Shown here: positions 53,203-62,228 of the stretch, one piece after another | Position numbering within the stretch: position 1 is the stretch's first letter | Layout of the letters: the number at the start of each line of letters is the position of its first letter | The notes under the pieces: model-generated | Database searches by the model: none | What the model was told of the DNA's origin: nothing | What the model saw: only the letters and a program-made list of their open reading frames with translations | Made by a program: the position numbers and the translations under genes | NCBI GenBank assembly: GCA_963806015.1 | Contig: CAWDWM010000010.1 | Location: 248,001-312,000, forward strand | Source: JAOPZW01 sp963806015 | GTDB taxonomy: Bacteria; Actinomycetota; Thermoleophilia; Solirubrobacterales; Solirubrobacteraceae | DNA length: 64,000 nt | Direction: 5' to 3'

Positions 53203-53287
53203 TCCGCGCGCGCCGGCGAGCTCACCCTCCCTCGGCGATGCTGTAAGCGCGCGGCACCGCCAACGCGGCCGGCAGACCAGCGTTGCT

Positions 53288-54544
53288 TCAGCCCGGTAGC
53301 GCGGGCTCGGCGCCCTGCTCGCGCACCCACTGGCCCACCAGGCCCCGGAAGTGCGCGACGAAGCGGTCGTGCTCGTGGGCGGGGTAGAGCTTGCGCACCG
53401 TGTCGACGAGCAGGGCGTCGAGCTCGGGCGAGGCGACCCACTCGAGCACGAGCTCGTCGACGTGGGCCAGGCTCGTCGCGCAGAACGCCTGATAGCGCTC
53501 GGTCTCGAAGTAGTCGTCGGCCAGGCGGCGGTAGGCGACGAGCTTCTCCTCGTAGGAGAGCTCCTCGCGGTCGCCGACCTCGAAGTACGCCCGCGTGTCG
53601 AGGTCGGGCTGCGGCTGGCGGCCCACCACCACGCAGTACACGCACCATTTCACGAGCGTCTTGATCGCCCACGGGAAGTAGTAGTGCAGGCTCGTCAGCC
53701 CGACGTCCGGGCACGCGTTGGCGTAGTCGATCGGGAAGACCTCGTCGCCGCGCACCAGGCACTCGCAGGAGTTGAACTCCCAGCGGAAGAAGGCGTTGAT
53801 GAGCCGGCTGATGGCGATGACCTCCGCGCCGACCTCCGGCGTGAGGAAGTCGTGTGACACCGAGTAGCGATCGTGCAGCGGCTCCTCGGGGCGGAAGCGC
53901 ATGACCATCGTCTCGGGGCCGATCGAGAGCGAGCGGGCGAAGACGTCGTAGCCGTCGATCGCGGCCTGCAGGTGCATGAGCCGCTCGCCCGAGGCGTCGT
54001 AGGCGCGGTGCAGCTCGGCCTCGTTGCGGATCTGGGTGACGCCGACCCATTGCCCGCCGTCGTAGGGCTTCATGAAGAGCGGGTAGCCGACGCGCTCGGC
54101 GATCTCGGCGAGGTCGAACGGCCGGTTGTAGCGGGCCGCCGTGTAGGCCCAGCGCGCGTTGTCGGGTGGGCGCTTGAACGGCACGAGCACCGTGCGCGGC
54201 ACCTTCAGGCCGCAGCGGATCATCGCGCAGTAGGCGGCGTGCTTCTCCATCGACTGGAAGGTGAACGGGCTGTTGAGCAGGTACACGTCGTCCATCAGCG
54301 CGACCTTCTTCAGCCACTCGCGCGGGTGGTAGTACCAGTAGGCGAGCCGATCGACGACCAGCTCGTGGCGCGGCTTGTCGCGCAGGTCGAAGGGCTCGAT
54401 GGTCAGGCGCTCGACGTCGATGCGATGGCGCGAGCCGCCCGCGCCCTTGATGGGCCCCAGGCGGCCGACGATGGTCTCGAAGGCGGTGGGCCAGTCGTCC
54501 TCGGTGCCGAGGAGCAGTCCGATGTGGTGTGTGGTCTCTCCCAT
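53288..54544 (-). CDS. ATP-grasp domain protein
   Basis: 418 residues. HHIGLLLGTEDDWPTAFETIV at the start, nucleotide-binding YPLFMKPYDGGQWVGVTQI (about residues 140-160), and FPIDYANACPDVGLTSLH with the metal-binding residues. ATP-grasp enzymes join a carboxylate to an amine or thiol. It shares a single base with the stop of the esterase gene before it (TGATG), and with a second esterase forms a three-gene operon, perhaps for an amide or peptide product. Substrates unknown. Confidence 0.82.
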   Translation of the reverse strand: MGETTHHIGLLLGTEDDWPTAFETIVGRLGPIKGAGGSRHRIDVERLTIEPFDLRDKPRHELVVDRLAYWYYHPREWLKKVALMDDVYLLNSPFTFQSMEKHAAYCAMIRCGLKVPRTVLVPFKRPPDNARWAYTAARYNRPFDLAEIAERVGYPLFMKPYDGGQWVGVTQIRNEAELHRAYDASGERLMHLQAAIDGYDVFARSLSIGPETMVMRFRPEEPLHDRYSVSHDFLTPEVGAEVIAISRLINAFFRWEFNSCECLVRGDEVFPIDYANACPDVGLTSLHYYFPWAIKTLVKWCVYCVVVGRQPQPDLDTRAYFEVGDREELSYEEKLVAYRRLADDYFETERYQAFCATSLAHVDELVLEWVASPELDALLVDTVRKLYPAHEHDRFVAHFRGLVGQWVREQGAEPALPG

Positions 54545-55293
54545 CAGCAGAAGCGCGGCAGATGATGAGCCAGTTGCGCGCGCCATGACGGCCAGTCGTG
54601 GGCCACGTCGTACCCCCAGAGGTCGAGCTCGTGACGGATTCCCTTGCTCTCCAGCAGCGCGGCGAACGCGCGCGTGCTGTCGAGAGCGCCGGTCGTGTCC
54701 TCCCACTGGCCCTGCCCGCAGACGAGCAGCAGGTTCGCATGCGAGCGCAGCCAGTCGAGATGGTCGCCGCCGAAGTGCGCGACGTAATCCATCGGGTTGT
54801 GGAAGTAGGCGGCCGTGCCGCGCTCGCCCCACCCGTGCCAGTGCGAGGGGTCATAGCTCCCCGACATGCACAGCGCGACGGGGAAGAGGTCGGCGCGGCG
54901 CAGCGCGAAGTTCGCCGCGTGGTAGGCGCCCATGCTGCACCCGGCGACCATGACCTCCTGCGCGCCGGCGAGGTCGGCGTGGATGGCGGGCACCACGCGA
55001 TCGACGATCCACGTCTCGTAGGCGTCGTGGGCGCGCGCCCGGTCCTCCAGCGCGATCGCGCGGTTCGACCACGACGCGCCGTCGTAGGAGTCCACGCAGT
55101 AGAGCTTGACGCGGCCCGCCTCGATCAGATCGGCGACCGCATCGATCATCCCGACGCCCTCGAGGTCCCACGCGCGACCGCGCTCGGCGGGGAACAGCAG
55201 CAGCGGGCGGCCGAAGTGCCCGTAGCCGATGACCGTGCCCGCCCCGCCGATCGACGGCGCCTCGATCTCGACCTGCTCGCGCCTCATCGCCAC
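54544..55293 (-). CDS. Esterase of alpha/beta hydrolase fold
   Basis: 249 residues. RPLLLFPAERGRAWDLEG, the nucleophile elbow VAGCSMGAYHAANFALR, and CGQGQWED with the acid near the end; the histidine may be in YDVAHDWPSW. Resembles the esterase D / mycolyl-like branch. It overlaps the next esterase gene by ten bases and the ATP-grasp gene by one. Confidence 0.82.
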   Translation of the reverse strand: MAMRREQVEIEAPSIGGAGTVIGYGHFGRPLLLFPAERGRAWDLEGVGMIDAVADLIEAGRVKLYCVDSYDGASWSNRAIALEDRARAHDAYETWIVDRVVPAIHADLAGAQEVMVAGCSMGAYHAANFALRRADLFPVALCMSGSYDPSHWHGWGERGTAAYFHNPMDYVAHFGGDHLDWLRSHANLLLVCGQGQWEDTTGALDSTRAFAALLESKGIRHELDLWGYDVAHDWPSWRAQLAHHLPRFC

Positions 55294-56342
55294 ACCTCGC
55301 CCAGCAGCCGGGTCAGGTGCGGGTCCCAGGCGTCGCGCCAGGCGGTGAAGTTGTGCAGGTCGCGGCCCTCGTCCAGGGTCACCGGGTAGCCCTGCGCGGC
55401 GAGCGCCGAGGCCATGACGCGATTGTCGTCGGCGTTCTCCTCAAGGGCGCCGCAGGTCAACGCCACCGGGACCGTCCGCCGCGGCGGCTCGCGCAGCGTC
55501 GCGCGCACGAAGCGCACGATCCGCCGGTAGCGCACGAAGCCCGACTCCTGGGCGTCGAAGCGCGGCATGAAGAAGCTGCCCGACTGCAGGAAGAGCCCGG
55601 CGAAGACGTCGGGGAAGCGCCGCTGGGTGTGCAGCATCGCCAGCCCGCCGAGACTGGCTCCGGCCCCCACGGGGGCGCGCAGCGCCACCGTCTCGGCGAT
55701 CGCGGGCAGCACGCGCGTGGCGAGCGTGCGCGCGTAGAGCGCGCTCGCCGAGTACCACTGATCGCGTTCGCCGGGCGCCAGCAGCGCCACGCGATGGCGC
55801 GGCAGCGCCCCGGAGGCGATCTGCGCCGCCGCGTAGTCGGTGAGCCGGGCGAGCTGGTCGAACTCGGGGCCGTCGTGCATGACCAGCAGTGGCAGGCGCT
55901 CGTCGTCGCGCGCATCGTCGGGGCGCCAGAGGGTGATCTGAAGCTCGGCCCCGAGTGCGCTCGACGCCACGGTGAGCGTGTCGGTGGCGCCCGGGACCCG
56001 CTCGGCGCTCAGCCACGCCGGCTGCTCATACCCCGGCAGCGCCACGACCGACTTCTCGCCGAATGCGCCGGGCGCGCGCAGCGGGTTGGCCGGATCCGTC
56101 CAGTGCTCGTCCGTGTCGTCGGGGCGCCGGACCGCGAGCGCGTACTCGAAGCGGGCGAGTGCGGGGGCCGGGATCCGCAGCGTCCATCCGTCGCGCTCGC
56201 GCACGAACGGCGCCGGCACGAAGGGGAAGCCGCGATCGGTCGCCAGCCGCACACCGGCGAGCTCCTCGTCGGGGTCGGGCAGGTGGAAGACGATCGAGTC
56301 GCGCTGCACGAGCGGCGCGGTGGCGGCGATCGGCGACGACAC
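55284..56342 (-). CDS. Enterochelin-esterase-like hydrolase
   Basis: 352 residues. N-terminal immunoglobulin-like domain (about 10-130), then an alpha/beta hydrolase with VMHDGPEFD, the elbow GAGASLGGLAML and DLHNFTAWRDAW with the catalytic histidine, as in the Fes/IroD family. May act on siderophore-like esters or on a wall substrate. GTG at 56342 is the likeliest start. First gene of the ATP-grasp operon. Confidence 0.82.
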   Translation of the reverse strand: MSSPIAATAPLVQRDSIVFHLPDPDEELAGVRLATDRGFPFVPAPFVRERDGWTLRIPAPALARFEYALAVRRPDDTDEHWTDPANPLRAPGAFGEKSVVALPGYEQPAWLSAERVPGATDTLTVASSALGAELQITLWRPDDARDDERLPLLVMHDGPEFDQLARLTDYAAAQIASGALPRHRVALLAPGERDQWYSASALYARTLATRVLPAIAETVALRAPVGAGASLGGLAMLHTQRRFPDVFAGLFLQSGSFFMPRFDAQESGFVRYRRIVRFVRATLREPPRRTVPVALTCGALEENADDNRVMASALAAQGYPVTLDEGRDLHNFTAWRDAWDPHLTRLLGEVWR

Positions 56343-56372
56343 CGTCGGCAGGCTAGCCGGGAGAATGCGGCC

Positions 56373-57149
56373 ATGGCTTCTCCCTCCTCCAGCCTCTCTG
56401 TCCTGCTCGTCGGCGGCCCCACCGCGGTGCTCGAGTACGCCGGCCTGCGCCTCCTGACCGATCCCACCTTCGACCCGCCGGGCGAGGAGGCCGGCGGGCT
56501 GACCAAGCTCACCGGGCCCGCGGTGAGCGCCGACGCCGTCGGGGCGATCGACGCCGTGCTGCTTTCGCACGACCAGCACTCCGACAACCTCGACGTCAGC
56601 GGGCGCGCCTTCCTCGCGCGCGCCGGGCGCACGCTGACCACCGTCACGGGCGCCGACCGCCTGGGCGGCAACGCCGTCGGCCTCGAGCCCTGGGCCTCGA
56701 TCGAACTCGAGCGCCCGGCCGGGAGCGCGGTGACGGTCACCGCCGTCCCGGCGCAGCACGGCCCCGAGGGCTGCGAGCCCGTGACCGGCCCGGTCGTCGG
56801 CTTCGTGCTGAGCGCCGACGACGCCCCGACGCTCTACGTCAGTGGGGACAACGCCTCCGTCGACGTCGTGCGCGCCATCGCCGAGCGCCTGGGCCCGATC
56901 GAGCTCGCGGTGCTGTTCGCCGGCGGCGTCAGCATCCCGCAGCGCTTCGACGGCGCCTACCTGACGCTCAGCGCCGACGCCGCGGCCGAGGCCGCGCAGG
57001 TCCTCGGCGCCCGCGCCGTCGTGCCCGTGCACTTCGAGGGCTGGGGGCACTTCACGCAGGGCGCCGCCGAGCTGGGGGAGGCGTTCGCGCAGGCGGGCAT
57101 CGGTGACCGCCTCCTGGTGCCCGAGCGGGGCGCCGGCGTCAGCGTCTGA
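56373..57149 (+). CDS. Metallo-beta-lactamase-fold hydrolase
   Basis: 258 residues, UlaG-like MBL fold. VLLSHDQHSDNLD replaces the usual H-x-H-x-D-H set with most ligands kept; later VPAQHGPEGC, YVSGDNASVD and VVPVHFEGWGHF supply the rest. A metal-dependent hydrolase of unknown substrate. ATG 56373; 30 bases separate it from the divergent esterase operon. Confidence 0.82.
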   Translation: MASPSSSLSVLLVGGPTAVLEYAGLRLLTDPTFDPPGEEAGGLTKLTGPAVSADAVGAIDAVLLSHDQHSDNLDVSGRAFLARAGRTLTTVTGADRLGGNAVGLEPWASIELERPAGSAVTVTAVPAQHGPEGCEPVTGPVVGFVLSADDAPTLYVSGDNASVDVVRAIAERLGPIELAVLFAGGVSIPQRFDGAYLTLSADAAAEAAQVLGARAVVPVHFEGWGHFTQGAAELGEAFAQAGIGDRLLVPERGAGVSV

Positions 57150-57246
57150 CGCGCGACCCAGCGCGCGGTCGCGCAGCTTTCAGGCGCGAGAGCGTGCAAA
57201 GGCTCCATCGTCGTCCGAAGCGCTATGGCCGGCGCTCCAGGCGGTC

Positions 57247-58050
57247 ATGGCCCAGCCTGATCTCGCACGACCACGTTGGCGACGGCTCATGTTCGCCGTC
57301 GCCGCGACGCTTGGCACCGCACTCGCCGGATGGCTCGTCAGCTTCGCCGGCCCGAAGCTCTGGGACCGGACGTCGCGAGCCGTCTCCGGCGAGCCGTCTC
57401 CGGTCCAGCTCGCGGTCGTCACCGACGTGGATCGCTTCCGCTCCGGCGCTCGCGGCTCCTACATCCCGGAGTTCATCATCACCCGCCCGGCCGCCCAGGT
57501 GACGGCGCCGCCCAGCGGGGAAGACTCCACAGGCCGCTGGCGGTGGGCGCACGCCCTCGGCGGCGTCGACGCCTACCAGACGCTCATCCGCGTGAAGGTC
57601 AGCGGTACCACCAGCACGCCGGTGATCCTTGACAACCTGCGCGTCAGCATCGTGCGCCGCAGGCCTGCGCTCGCTGCGCCGCTGTTCTCATACCTGGGGC
57701 TGGGCAGCGGGCAGGGCGTGCGCTACTTCGAGGTCGACCTCGATCAGCGGGTGCCCGCGGCGCGCTACGTCGGCGGGTCGGGTCCGGGCGCCACCAGGCG
57801 CGACCCGTTCCCGCTGCGGGCCACGCGCCGTGACGTCGAGGTCGTGGACCTCCTGGCCAACACGATCCGCTGCGACTGCGAGTGGGTCGCCAAGCTCGAC
57901 TGGGCATCGGGGACGCGCGAGGGCGAGCTGACGATCGACGATCACGGCCGGCCGTTCCGCACGGTGGCTCCGGTCCAGCGCGCCACGGGGCAGGCGCGGG
58001 ACCTTCGCTACTGGCAGGGCGATCGCTGGAACCGCTATCGCCCCACGTGA
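57247..58050 (+). CDS. Membrane-anchored protein of unknown function
   Basis: 267 residues from the ATG at 57247. One membrane helix near residues 18-35 (LMFAVAATLGTALAGWLVSFAG), then an outside beta-rich domain with DVDRFRSGARGSYIPEFII, RVKVSGTTSTPVILDNLRVSIV and RCDCEWVAKLDWASG. No family recognised. There is a 97-base gap upstream with no clear signal. Confidence 0.6.
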   Translation: MAQPDLARPRWRRLMFAVAATLGTALAGWLVSFAGPKLWDRTSRAVSGEPSPVQLAVVTDVDRFRSGARGSYIPEFIITRPAAQVTAPPSGEDSTGRWRWAHALGGVDAYQTLIRVKVSGTTSTPVILDNLRVSIVRRRPALAAPLFSYLGLGSGQGVRYFEVDLDQRVPAARYVGGSGPGATRRDPFPLRATRRDVEVVDLLANTIRCDCEWVAKLDWASGTREGELTIDDHGRPFRTVAPVQRATGQARDLRYWQGDRWNRYRPT

Positions 58051-58076
58051 CGCACGCGCCGCAGGCCGACTGACGC

Positions 58077-60065
58077 TCACAGCTCGATGTGGGAGGCCAT
58101 GACGACGGTGCGGTCGTCGGGGAGGCCGAAGTAGGCGACGGGGTTGGCGGCGTTGCGGGCGATGACCACGAAGAGCTTCTTGCGCCACATCGCCATCCCC
58201 GGCGCCTTGGTCGGCAGGATGGTGATGCGCGACAGGAAGAAGGAGGCGTGATCGACGTCGATCTCGCCCTCGATCTGGTCGGCCGCCATGCGCAGCGTGG
58301 CCGGCACGTCGATCACGTCCTGAAAGCCGAAGCGCGCGGTGAGGTGGGTGATGCCGTCGTCGCGGTAGCCGAGGTCGTCGACGCTCACGCGCTCGGACTC
58401 GCGGACGTGCGGCACGCGGAGCGTCTCGACCGAGATGATCACCACGCACGCGTGGACGACCAGGTTGTGCTCGAGGTTCTCGCGTAGGGCCAAGGGGGTG
58501 GTGTCGAGGTTGGCGTTGAGGAAGACGCCGGTGCGCGGCGGGCGGTTGACCGGGGGGTCCATGGCCCGCACCTCGTCGACGAAGGTCTGCAGCGGCCCCT
58601 CCTCCTTCGTGCGATTGCGCGTGACGATCTCGCGACCGCGCTGCCAGGTGGTCAGCACCACGAAGACGATGAGGGCGATGGTGAGCGGGAACCAGCCGCC
58701 GTGCAGGACCTTGGTGAGGTTGGCCGCGAAGTAGGTCAGGTCGACGGTCAGGAACAGCGCCCCGCCGGTGAGCACGAGCCACAGCGGCTTGCGCCACAGG
58801 TAGCGCACGACGACGAAGAACAGCAGCGTGTCGATCGCCAGGGTGCCGGTGACGGCGATGCCATAGGCCGAGGCCAGCTTCTGGGAGGAGCCGAAACCGA
58901 CGACGAGCGCGATGACGGCGACGAAGATGCCCCAGTTGATCCCCGGGGCGTAGACCTGCCCGACCTCCTCGTGCGAGGTATGGCGGATGGTCAGGCGCGG
59001 CAGGAAGCCCAGCTGCACGGCCTGACGGGTCACCGAGAAGGCGCCCGAGATCACCGCCTGCGAGGCGATGACCGTCGCCATCGTGGCGATGATGACCATC
59101 GGGATCCGCGCCCAGTGCGGGAAGAGCACGAAGAACGGGTTGTCGATGGCCTGCGGCGTGCGCAGGATCAGCGCGCCCTGGCCCATGTAGTTGAGGATCA
59201 GGGCGGGGAAGACGGCGGCGAACCACGCCCGGCGGATCGGGGAGCGCCCGAAGTGGCCCATGTCCGCGTAGAGCGCCTCCGCCCCGGTCACGGTCAGCAC
59301 CACGGAGCCCAGCGCGATGAACGCGACGCTGCCGTGCTCGAACAGGAAGCTGGCCCCGTAGCTGGGGGAGAGGGCGCGCAGGATGCCCGGGTGGTGGATG
59401 ACCTCGCGCAGGCCGGAGAGCGCCAGGATGGAGAACCACAGGCCCATGATCGGCCCGAAGAGCCGGCCGACGGCGCCCGTGCCGAAGCGCTGGATCGCGA
59501 ACAGCATCGTGAGGATCACGAGGGTGATCGGGACGACGAGCGACTCCAGCGAGGGCGAGACGACCTCCAGGCCCTCCACCGCCGAGAGCACCGAGATCGC
59601 CGGCGTGATCATCCCGTCGCCGTAGAACAGCGACGCCCCGAAGATGCCGAGCGCCACGAGCACGGCCTTCGCCGCGCGCCGGTCGAAGCGCAGCCCGAGC
59701 CCCTGGATGAGCGCGATGAGGGCCATGATCCCGCCCTCGCCGTCGTTGTCGGCGCGCATGATGAAGGTCACGTACTTGATCGAGACGATGATCGTGATCG
59801 TCCAGAAGACGAGCGAGATCACGCCATAGACGCCGGACTGCGTCGGATGCACCGCGTGGTGGTCGGCGGAGAAGACCGTCTGCAGCGCATAGAGCGGACT
59901 CGTACCGATGTCGCCGAAGACCACGCCGAGGGCGCCGAGCGTGAGGGCCGCCATGCCCGCCTTGGCGTGCTGTCGGCCGGGCGGTTCGGACCGCTGCGCG
60001 CCGTCGTCGTCGGCCGGCTCGATCGGCTCGCCGGGTCCCAGCGACGTGGGGTCGACGTCGGCCAT
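58077..60065 (-). CDS. kup: Kup potassium uptake transporter
   Basis: 662 residues, twelve membrane helices and a C-terminal cytosolic domain. LGALGVVFGDIGTSPLYALQT is the family's N-terminal hallmark, with GALDGMITPAISVLSAVEG-type and GTGAVGRLFGP phrases after it. Imports potassium with protons. The upstream gap is only 77 bases, with no c-di-AMP riboswitch. Confidence 0.95.
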   Translation of the reverse strand: MADVDPTSLGPGEPIEPADDDGAQRSEPPGRQHAKAGMAALTLGALGVVFGDIGTSPLYALQTVFSADHHAVHPTQSGVYGVISLVFWTITIIVSIKYVTFIMRADNDGEGGIMALIALIQGLGLRFDRRAAKAVLVALGIFGASLFYGDGMITPAISVLSAVEGLEVVSPSLESLVVPITLVILTMLFAIQRFGTGAVGRLFGPIMGLWFSILALSGLREVIHHPGILRALSPSYGASFLFEHGSVAFIALGSVVLTVTGAEALYADMGHFGRSPIRRAWFAAVFPALILNYMGQGALILRTPQAIDNPFFVLFPHWARIPMVIIATMATVIASQAVISGAFSVTRQAVQLGFLPRLTIRHTSHEEVGQVYAPGINWGIFVAVIALVVGFGSSQKLASAYGIAVTGTLAIDTLLFFVVVRYLWRKPLWLVLTGGALFLTVDLTYFAANLTKVLHGGWFPLTIALIVFVVLTTWQRGREIVTRNRTKEEGPLQTFVDEVRAMDPPVNRPPRTGVFLNANLDTTPLALRENLEHNLVVHACVVIISVETLRVPHVRESERVSVDDLGYRDDGITHLTARFGFQDVIDVPATLRMAADQIEGEIDVDHASFFLSRITILPTKAPGMAMWRKKLFVVIARNAANPVAYFGLPDDRTVVMASHIEL

Positions 60066-60142
60066 CCCCGGCGCAGTATCACCCAGGCACCCGCGTGACG
60101 TAGGCTCCGCCGCGTCCTGACGGAGGAGACGAGGAGGCGCGC

Positions 60143-61387
60143 ATGGCGACCACGGCGGCGTTGACGGCAGAGGTGGAGCCCGAGGAGGTCGGGCTGGACT
60201 CCGAGCGCCTGGCGCGCCTGGACGCCTACCTCGACGGCGAGGTGGCCGACGGGCGCCAGAAGGGCTCGCTCATGGTCATCACCCGTGGGGGCCGGATCGC
60301 GCACGTCTCGCAGCGCGGGCAGCGCGACGCCGAGGCCGGCCTCCCCGTCGAGCCCGACACGATCTGGCGCATCTACTCGATGACCAAGCCGATCACCTCG
60401 GTGGCGGCGATGATGCTCTACGAGGAGGGCGCGCTCTCGCTCTTCGATCCCGTGGAGAAGTTCATCCCGTCCTTCGGCGACCTGCGCGTGTACCGCCAGG
60501 GGATGGCGGCGGCCCCGGTCACGGTCCGCGCCGCCGAGCCGATGCTCGTGTGGCACCTGCTCACGCACACCTCCGGGCTGACCTACGGCTTCCAGCAGGC
60601 CAACGCCGTCGACGAGGCCTACCGCGCGGCGGGCTTCTTCCTCGACCCGCCGCCCGCGCACGATCTCGCCTCCGCGTGCGACGTCTGGGCCGCGCTGCCG
60701 CTGCTGTTCGAGCCGGGCACCGAGTGGAACTACTCCGTGTCCACCGACGTGGTGGGCAGGATCGTCGAGGTCGTCTCCGGGCAGACGCTGGACGAGTTCT
60801 TCGCCCAGCGCATCTTCGCGCCGCTGGGCATGACCGACACGGGCTTCAGCGTCCCCGAGGCCCAGAGCGCGCGGCTGACCGGGCTCTACGTACACGATCC
60901 CGAGACGGGCACCGCCGTCCCCTATCCGGGGGCCGACCCGATCTCGGCCGAGCGCCCGAAGCTGCTGGCGGGCGGGCACGGGCTGGCCTCGACCGCCGCG
61001 GACTACCACCGCTTCACGCAGATGCTGCTGCGCCGCGGCGAGCTCGATGGCGTTCGCCTGCTCGCGCCGCGGACCGTGGACCTCATGACCGCCAACCACC
61101 TGCCCCGGAACGCCACGCTGACCCAGTTCGGGCGCCCGCTGCTGGACCTCGTGCTCAACGAGGGCTACGGCTTCGGGCTCGGGCTCTCACCGCTGGTCGA
61201 CCCGATCGCGGCCAAGACGCTCTCCGCGGCCGGCGAGTATCGCTGGGAGGGGGCCGCCGGGACGGCGTTCTGGGTCGACCCGGCCGCGGACATGACCGTG
61301 CTCTTCTTCACCCAGGTGCTGTTCGGCTCCGACGCCGTCTGGGTGGGGATGCGCCCCCTGGTCTACCAGGCGCTCGTCGGAGACTGA
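60143..61387 (+). CDS. Serine hydrolase, beta-lactamase/EstB family
   Basis: 414 residues. The nucleophile is in the S-x-x-K motif SMTK (about residues 77-80), the Y-x-x motif in WNYSVSTDVVGR, and the later HGLASTAADYHRFTQMLL is typical of class C-like esterases. No signal peptide, so it should be cytosolic: an esterase or peptidase more likely than a resistance enzyme. GGAGG precedes the ATG. Confidence 0.9.
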   Translation: MATTAALTAEVEPEEVGLDSERLARLDAYLDGEVADGRQKGSLMVITRGGRIAHVSQRGQRDAEAGLPVEPDTIWRIYSMTKPITSVAAMMLYEEGALSLFDPVEKFIPSFGDLRVYRQGMAAAPVTVRAAEPMLVWHLLTHTSGLTYGFQQANAVDEAYRAAGFFLDPPPAHDLASACDVWAALPLLFEPGTEWNYSVSTDVVGRIVEVVSGQTLDEFFAQRIFAPLGMTDTGFSVPEAQSARLTGLYVHDPETGTAVPYPGADPISAERPKLLAGGHGLASTAADYHRFTQMLLRRGELDGVRLLAPRTVDLMTANHLPRNATLTQFGRPLLDLVLNEGYGFGLGLSPLVDPIAAKTLSAAGEYRWEGAAGTAFWVDPAADMTVLFFTQVLFGSDAVWVGMRPLVYQALVGD

Positions 61388-62148
61388 CGGTCGAGGACGG
61401 AGAAGTCGCCGTGGTCGCGGATCCGCGCGGCCGCGTCGGCCAGCGCTCCGACGGCCACCCAGGCCAGGGCGCCGCCCACGCTGATGCGCTGCCCGCCCGC
61501 CTCGGCGATCTCGCTCAGCGACAGGCCGCGGTGCGCGAGCACGTTGACCGGCTTGGAGACGGCGTCGCACACCGCCCGGATCTCCGCCGCGCTGCGTAGC
61601 CCGGGGGCGTAGAGGACGTCGGCGCCCGCGCGCTCGTAGGCCTGCAGGCGGGCGACGGTGTCGTCGAGATCGGGATTGCCGCGGATGTGGTTCTCCGCGC
61701 GCGCGGTGAGCGTGAAGGCGAAGCCCAGGCCGCGCGCGGCCTCGACGGCGGCTGTCACGCGCTCCACCGCCGCCTCCAGCGGGTAGATCTCGCGCCCGTC
61801 GTAGTCCTCGATCGAGCCGCCGACGGCGCCAGCCTCGGCGACGCGGACGATGGCCCGCGCGACGTCCCCTGGCGCAGGCCCGTAGCCGTCCTCGAGGTCG
61901 ACCGACACCGGCAGGCCGGTGGCCCGGTCGAGCACGCCGGTGTGCTCGACGACCTCGTCGAGGGTCGCGCCGCCGTCGGCGCGGCCGAGCGTGAACGCGA
62001 ACCCCGAGCTCGTGCTCGCCAGGGCCTTGAAGCCCAGGCCCGCGAGGACCTTCGCCGATCCGGCGTCCCACGGGTTGGGGATGACGAACGGGTCACCGTC
62101 GTGCAGCGCACGGAAGTCGGCGCCCTTCTGATGCTGTGTCGGTGGCAT
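61363..62148 (-). CDS. Isocitrate lyase/PEP mutase family protein
   Basis: 261 residues. FVIPNPWDAGSAKVLAGLGFKALASTSSGFAF, the metal-binding PVSVDLEDGYG and IEDYDGREIYPLE mark the PEP mutase-like branch. Acts on small oxo-acids, often in carbon-phosphorus or carboxy-lyase reactions; the precise substrate is open. The 3' end overlaps the convergent hydrolase gene by 25 bases. Confidence 0.9.
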   Translation of the reverse strand: MPPTQHQKGADFRALHDGDPFVIPNPWDAGSAKVLAGLGFKALASTSSGFAFTLGRADGGATLDEVVEHTGVLDRATGLPVSVDLEDGYGPAPGDVARAIVRVAEAGAVGGSIEDYDGREIYPLEAAVERVTAAVEAARGLGFAFTLTARAENHIRGNPDLDDTVARLQAYERAGADVLYAPGLRSAAEIRAVCDAVSKPVNVLAHRGLSLSEIAEAGGQRISVGGALAWVAVGALADAAARIRDHGDFSVLDRQSPTSAW

Positions 62149-62185
62149 GTCTCACATCATGCGCACACCGACCGTGGGCGCGCCG

Positions 62186-62212
62186 GCGGCCCCGGCGCGA
62201 GGCCGGGGCCGC
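62186..62212. terminator. GC hairpin after aldose epimerase gene
   Basis: Eleven-base arms around GCGAG (arm core CGGCCCCGGC/GCCGGGGCCG), 17 bases beyond the leftward epimerase stop. Likely terminator of that gene. Confidence 0.65.
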
Positions 62213-62228
62213 GTAGGCGTCGCGAGGG

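Larger units (their letters stand above)
52936..53287. other. Non-coding convergent region, 352 bases
   Basis: Between two convergent genes. No likely gene. It holds three hairpins (listed separately) and nothing else that I can recognise. Confidence 0.7.

Noticed and set aside
60066..60142. Riboswitch for the potassium transporter
   Set aside because: The gap is only 77 bases and is shared with a divergent gene, too short for a ydaO-type element.
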